A DNA stretch of 36,724 nucleotides, from assembly GCA_937896195.1 (NCBI GenBank), contig CALBNC010000050.1, forward strand, positions 1-36,724, read 5' to 3'. Origin of the DNA: an uncultured Gammaproteobacteria bacterium (GTDB lineage: Bacteria; Pseudomonadota; Gammaproteobacteria; PS1; Pseudothioglobaceae). The translations under genes and the position numbers were made by a program. This document shows, piece after piece, positions 33,739 to 36,724 of this stretch. The notes below the pieces were generated by a model. That model saw nothing but the letters and a program-made list of their open reading frames with translations. It did not search any database and was not told the DNA's origin. Every line of letters begins with the position of its first letter. Positions within the stretch are counted from its first letter, which is position 1.

Positions 33739-35101
33739 ATGGAATGTCGGTTAGCCACATATGCACCGCAACACTGGCAATATAGCCCAGCGCAATCACC
33801 GGCATCCACTTAAGATGCGAGGCGAACGTATATACACCTTTTGACTGGCCCATCAGTGCTACACCTGCTGCACTACCGACAGACAGTAAACTACCACCAA
33901 CACCTGCAGTAAGCGTTACTAACAGCCATTGTGCGTTTGACATTTCAGGACTCATGGTTAGCACTGCAAACATGACAGGAATATTATCAACTACGGATGA
34001 CAACAAGCCAATCAAAATATTTGCATAAGTAGGACCTAAAGAGGCGTACATTGCCTCAGAAGTAAGCGCTAAATAGCCCATAAAACCAAGTCCACCAACA
34101 CTCGCAATAACACCAAAGAAGAATAACAGCGTATCCCACTCAGCGCCAGCTACCTTTCTAAACACATCAAATCCATCTTCTTGAATGTGTTTCTCAGCTT
34201 TACGAATAAAGAATGCAGCAATCATCAGATAGCTTAAACCGGTCATCATGCCCATCGCTGGTGGCAAGTGTAGGAAGCTATGAAAACTAACGGCGGTTAC
34301 GATAGTCAGCATAAATAGCGCCACAATAAATAAACCACCATGTTTAATATCAATATGTTTTAGTTTAGCGCCCGCAGTTTCATCTTTAATAGCAAAGTGC
34401 ATAATCGATGCTGGCACAACAAAGTTAATCAACGATGGAATGAATAATGAGAAGAATTCATTGAATTCCAAAATACCTTTTTGCCAAACCATCAACGTCG
34501 TAATATCACCAAACGGACTAAACGCGCCACCTGCATTCGCAGCAACTACGATGTTAATAAAAGCAATAGAAACAAAGCGTGGATTACCTACACCCACGGC
34601 CATTACCACTGCACCCATTATTAGTGCCGTGGTTAAGTTATCAGCTACTGGGGAGATGAAGAACGCTAAAAATCCTGTTATCCAGAATAATTGTCTAAAC
34701 GTATAGCCTTTATTAATCAACCAAACTTTAAGTGCTTCAAAAATCAACCTTTCACGCATGGCTTCAATGTATGTCATGGCGACGAGTAAAAATAAAAATA
34801 GCTCAGCATATTCCAAAATGTTGTGACGCAAAGCGATTTCAGCTGCATGCGGCAAACCATTTGATGCATAAACCCAGCCAATTAAACCCCAGATTAGACC
34901 TGCCACCAAAATAACAGGCTTGGATTTTCTAAAGTGGGTAAATTCTTCCACCATGACTAAAATATATGCGATTACAAACAAAGCTAATGCTGTATAACCC
35001 ACCCAATGGTTGGTTAAATCAAGCCTGTCAGTAACCACTAGATCTGTTGCAAATACAATGTTTGGTAATAAAGTTATCAATAATAATAAAGATTTAGTCA
35101 T
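33731..35101 (-). CDS. nhaD: Na+/H+ antiporter NhaD family
   Basis: 456 aa polytopic; ISPVADNLTTALIMGAVVMAVG, AANAGGAFSPFGDITTLMVW, SSVVDNIPVMFAVLTM. Confidence 0.9.
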   Translation of the reverse strand: MTKSLLLLITLLPNIVFATDLVVTDRLDLTNHWVGYTALALFVIAYILVMVEEFTHFRKSKPVILVAGLIWGLIGWVYASNGLPHAAEIALRHNILEYAELFLFLLVAMTYIEAMRERLIFEALKVWLINKGYTFRQLFWITGFLAFFISPVADNLTTALIMGAVVMAVGVGNPRFVSIAFINIVVAANAGGAFSPFGDITTLMVWQKGILEFNEFFSLFIPSLINFVVPASIMHFAIKDETAGAKLKHIDIKHGGLFIVALFMLTIVTAVSFHSFLHLPPAMGMMTGLSYLMIAAFFIRKAEKHIQEDGFDVFRKVAGAEWDTLLFFFGVIASVGGLGFMGYLALTSEAMYASLGPTYANILIGLLSSVVDNIPVMFAVLTMSPEMSNAQWLLVTLTAGVGGSLLSVGSAAGVALMGQSKGVYTFASHLKWMPVIALGYIASVAVHMWLTDIPFV

Positions 35102-35894
35102 GGTTTATCCTGATGAGTTGAGCACCCTGTGCATCATTAAGTGTAATTTGATCATCCTCATGCGCAATTTCTATCGTAGCTAGACATAAAGATTTTGCGT
35201 CTAATTTTACACGACGAACAACAACTCCTGACGCTTTAGCTGACTTCGAACTCAAAGAAAATAGCTTGTCACCTACCTTTAAATCATCTTTGCATTCAAA
35301 CATGCGAAGTCTGCGCTTAGATTTACCCAAATAATGCAAACGTGCCACCACTTCCTGGCCAGGATAACAACCCTTGGTAAAACTTACACCTACTTCATCA
35401 ATATCCAAATTTAACAACTGCGGTACAAATTGCTCAGAAGTATCTAGAGTTACTTCAGCAATGGTATTTTCAATGCAAGCTTTTTCCCAGGTACTCTCAT
35501 CCGCCAACTCAACAGCATCTAGCGTTTCAACCAAGGCCACAGACTGCTGATCATTGAGCTTAAAAGCACCCTTAAAATCTTCATCAACAATACCCAGCTG
35601 GATCATGTCATTACTTAAATCACTAATCTGTACATCCGACATCATCTTAAACATGGTTAGTCGCTTAATGATTACATCTGCTAAATCCATCGGAAATGAC
35701 AAATAAAAGCTTTCATTTTTTTTCATCACCCATATCAGCGCAATAATCTTACCCTGATGCTGACAATAAGCATTTAGCTGAACAACCCCTTCTTCTAAAG
35801 TGTTAATATCATTTGAAAACTGTCCTTGTAAGAATGTTTTCACGTCATTACCAGTTAGTTGTAACAGGGCACGTTTTGTAAGTTGAGTAATCAT
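35094..35894 (-). CDS. ygfZ: YgfZ/GcvT-domain folate-binding protein
   Basis: 266 aa; diagnostic KGCYPGQEVVARLHYLGKSKRRL. Confidence 0.93.
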   Translation of the reverse strand: MITQLTKRALLQLTGNDVKTFLQGQFSNDINTLEEGVVQLNAYCQHQGKIIALIWVMKKNESFYLSFPMDLADVIIKRLTMFKMMSDVQISDLSNDMIQLGIVDEDFKGAFKLNDQQSVALVETLDAVELADESTWEKACIENTIAEVTLDTSEQFVPQLLNLDIDEVGVSFTKGCYPGQEVVARLHYLGKSKRRLRMFECKDDLKVGDKLFSLSSKSAKASGVVVRRVKLDAKSLCLATIEIAHEDDQITLNDAQGAQLIRINHD

Positions 35895-35949
35895 TTGTAT
35901 TAGGTCAGTATTATAATTGTCTTATTTTAAGGTGATTTATATCCTAGAT

Positions 35950-35979
35950 TTACCTGAGCAGGCCTTGCCTGCTCAGAAA
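35950..35979. repeat. REP-like hairpin repeat, left copy
   Basis: TTACCTGAGCAGGCCTTGCCTGCTCAGAAA; perfect 10-bp stem CTGAGCAGGC/GCCTGCTCAG with CTT loop; identical to 36657-36686. Confidence 0.93.
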
Positions 35980-35980
35980 G

Positions 35981-36646
35981 TTAAAACTCAAAATCGTCAA
36001 GTTTTAGGGTGTTTCCTTTGTTATCAGCAAAGGTGATTGAGGCTTGTTTGATGAATTTTTTGTACTCGATTAAACCATCAGCTTCCTCAATAATAGCTTG
36101 TATTTCAACCGGATTACAAATGCTTTCGCCCAGTTCTTGATCTAAGTATTCAAAAATACTTGATTTAACCAAATTAATACTTGGGTCAATTCTATGATGC
36201 TTATGATTTAGATTAATATATGCAGATACTGTTGGCAATGCAAAGTCACCACTCAGATGCGTGGCTTTAAATTTTCCTTGAAACAGACTGCCACTTCGTT
36301 TTTCTTGTTGATTAAAATACATAGTATAAGAGGTTCCCAGCTTTTGCATAAACTGCGAAATACCGTTATCAACCTCTTGCTTCAAGAGTAAATGATAATG
36401 ATTGGGCAGAAGGCTATACGCAATAATACTCACCAATTGACCGCCGTCACCGACAATACCACTATCTTTGTGTTTGTTTCTCTGATTGTTAAAAAACTTT
36501 GAGCTATCTGTTGTGTTTAAGACTTGCATTCGATTAAAAAAGAAATATTGTTGGGCTTTATTGCTAAATATATTACGCTTATCCACCCCGCGGTTAAACA
36601 CGTGATAATACTCACCATTTACAAATTCTATATTTCTAATACTCAT
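35981..36646 (-). mobile_element. REP-associated tyrosine transposase (RAYT / TnpA_REP, Y1/IS200-like HUH)
   Basis: 221 aa; EYYHVFNRGVDKRNIF, HUH motif LLPNHYHLLLKQ, ISQFMQKLGTSYTMYFNQQEKRSGSLFQGKFKATHL. Confidence 0.9.
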
Positions 36647-36656
36647 ACTTGTTATG

Positions 36657-36686
36657 TTACCTGAGCAGGCCTTGCCTGCTCAGAAA
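36657..36686. repeat. REP-like hairpin repeat, right copy
   Basis: Identical 30-nt direct copy of 35950-35979, just upstream of the transposase start. Confidence 0.93.
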
Positions 36687-36693
36687 AAGGACG

Positions 36694-36722
36694 AAAAAAA
36701 ACCCCCAACCGAAGTTGAGGGT
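36694..36722 (-). terminator. Rho-independent terminator of a minus-strand gene beyond the right edge
   Basis: Minus strand ACCCTCAAC-TTCG-GTTGGGGGT (9-bp stem with one G-T pair, UUCG tetraloop) followed by TTTTTTT. Confidence 0.85.
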
Positions 36723-36724
36723 TT

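Noticed and set aside
34440-34706. 88-aa plus-strand ORF
   Set aside because: Antisense to conserved NhaD transmembrane region; shadow ORF.

Overview
The window is about 36.7 kb of AT-rich, densely packed bacterial chromosome. Gene content looks gammaproteobacterial; a SUP05/Thioglobus-like sulfur oxidiser is my inference from overall character, not shown by the sequence. Nearly all of it is housekeeping genes: typA (partial), rlmE, ispB, a DinG-family helicase, trkH-trkA-ntrX-like-ntrY, rnd-ppa-rsmD-coaD, dnaK-dnaJ-eno, a CNNM/CBS transporter-like gene, psd, proS, a site-2-protease-like gene, ileS-aroB-hypothetical-gatCAB, rluB, trpS, coaX, nhaD and ygfZ. I see no CRISPR array, tRNA, rRNA, prophage or obvious defence island. 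The best leads are: (1) a REP-associated-type tyrosine transposase (Y1/HUH) flanked by two identical 30-bp direct copies of a perfect hairpin at the right edge; (2) an NtrX-lineage response regulator that appears to have lost its central AAA+ domain, next to an intact NtrY kinase and TrkA/TrkH; (3) an untracked 40-aa single-TM microprotein with a strong ribosome-binding site, bracketed by hairpins, in the ileS-rluB gap; (4) two short coding-like stretches that look like gene remnants; (5) an uncharacterised TM plus coiled-coil protein in the aroB-gatC operon. I did not find a convincing new multi-gene system.
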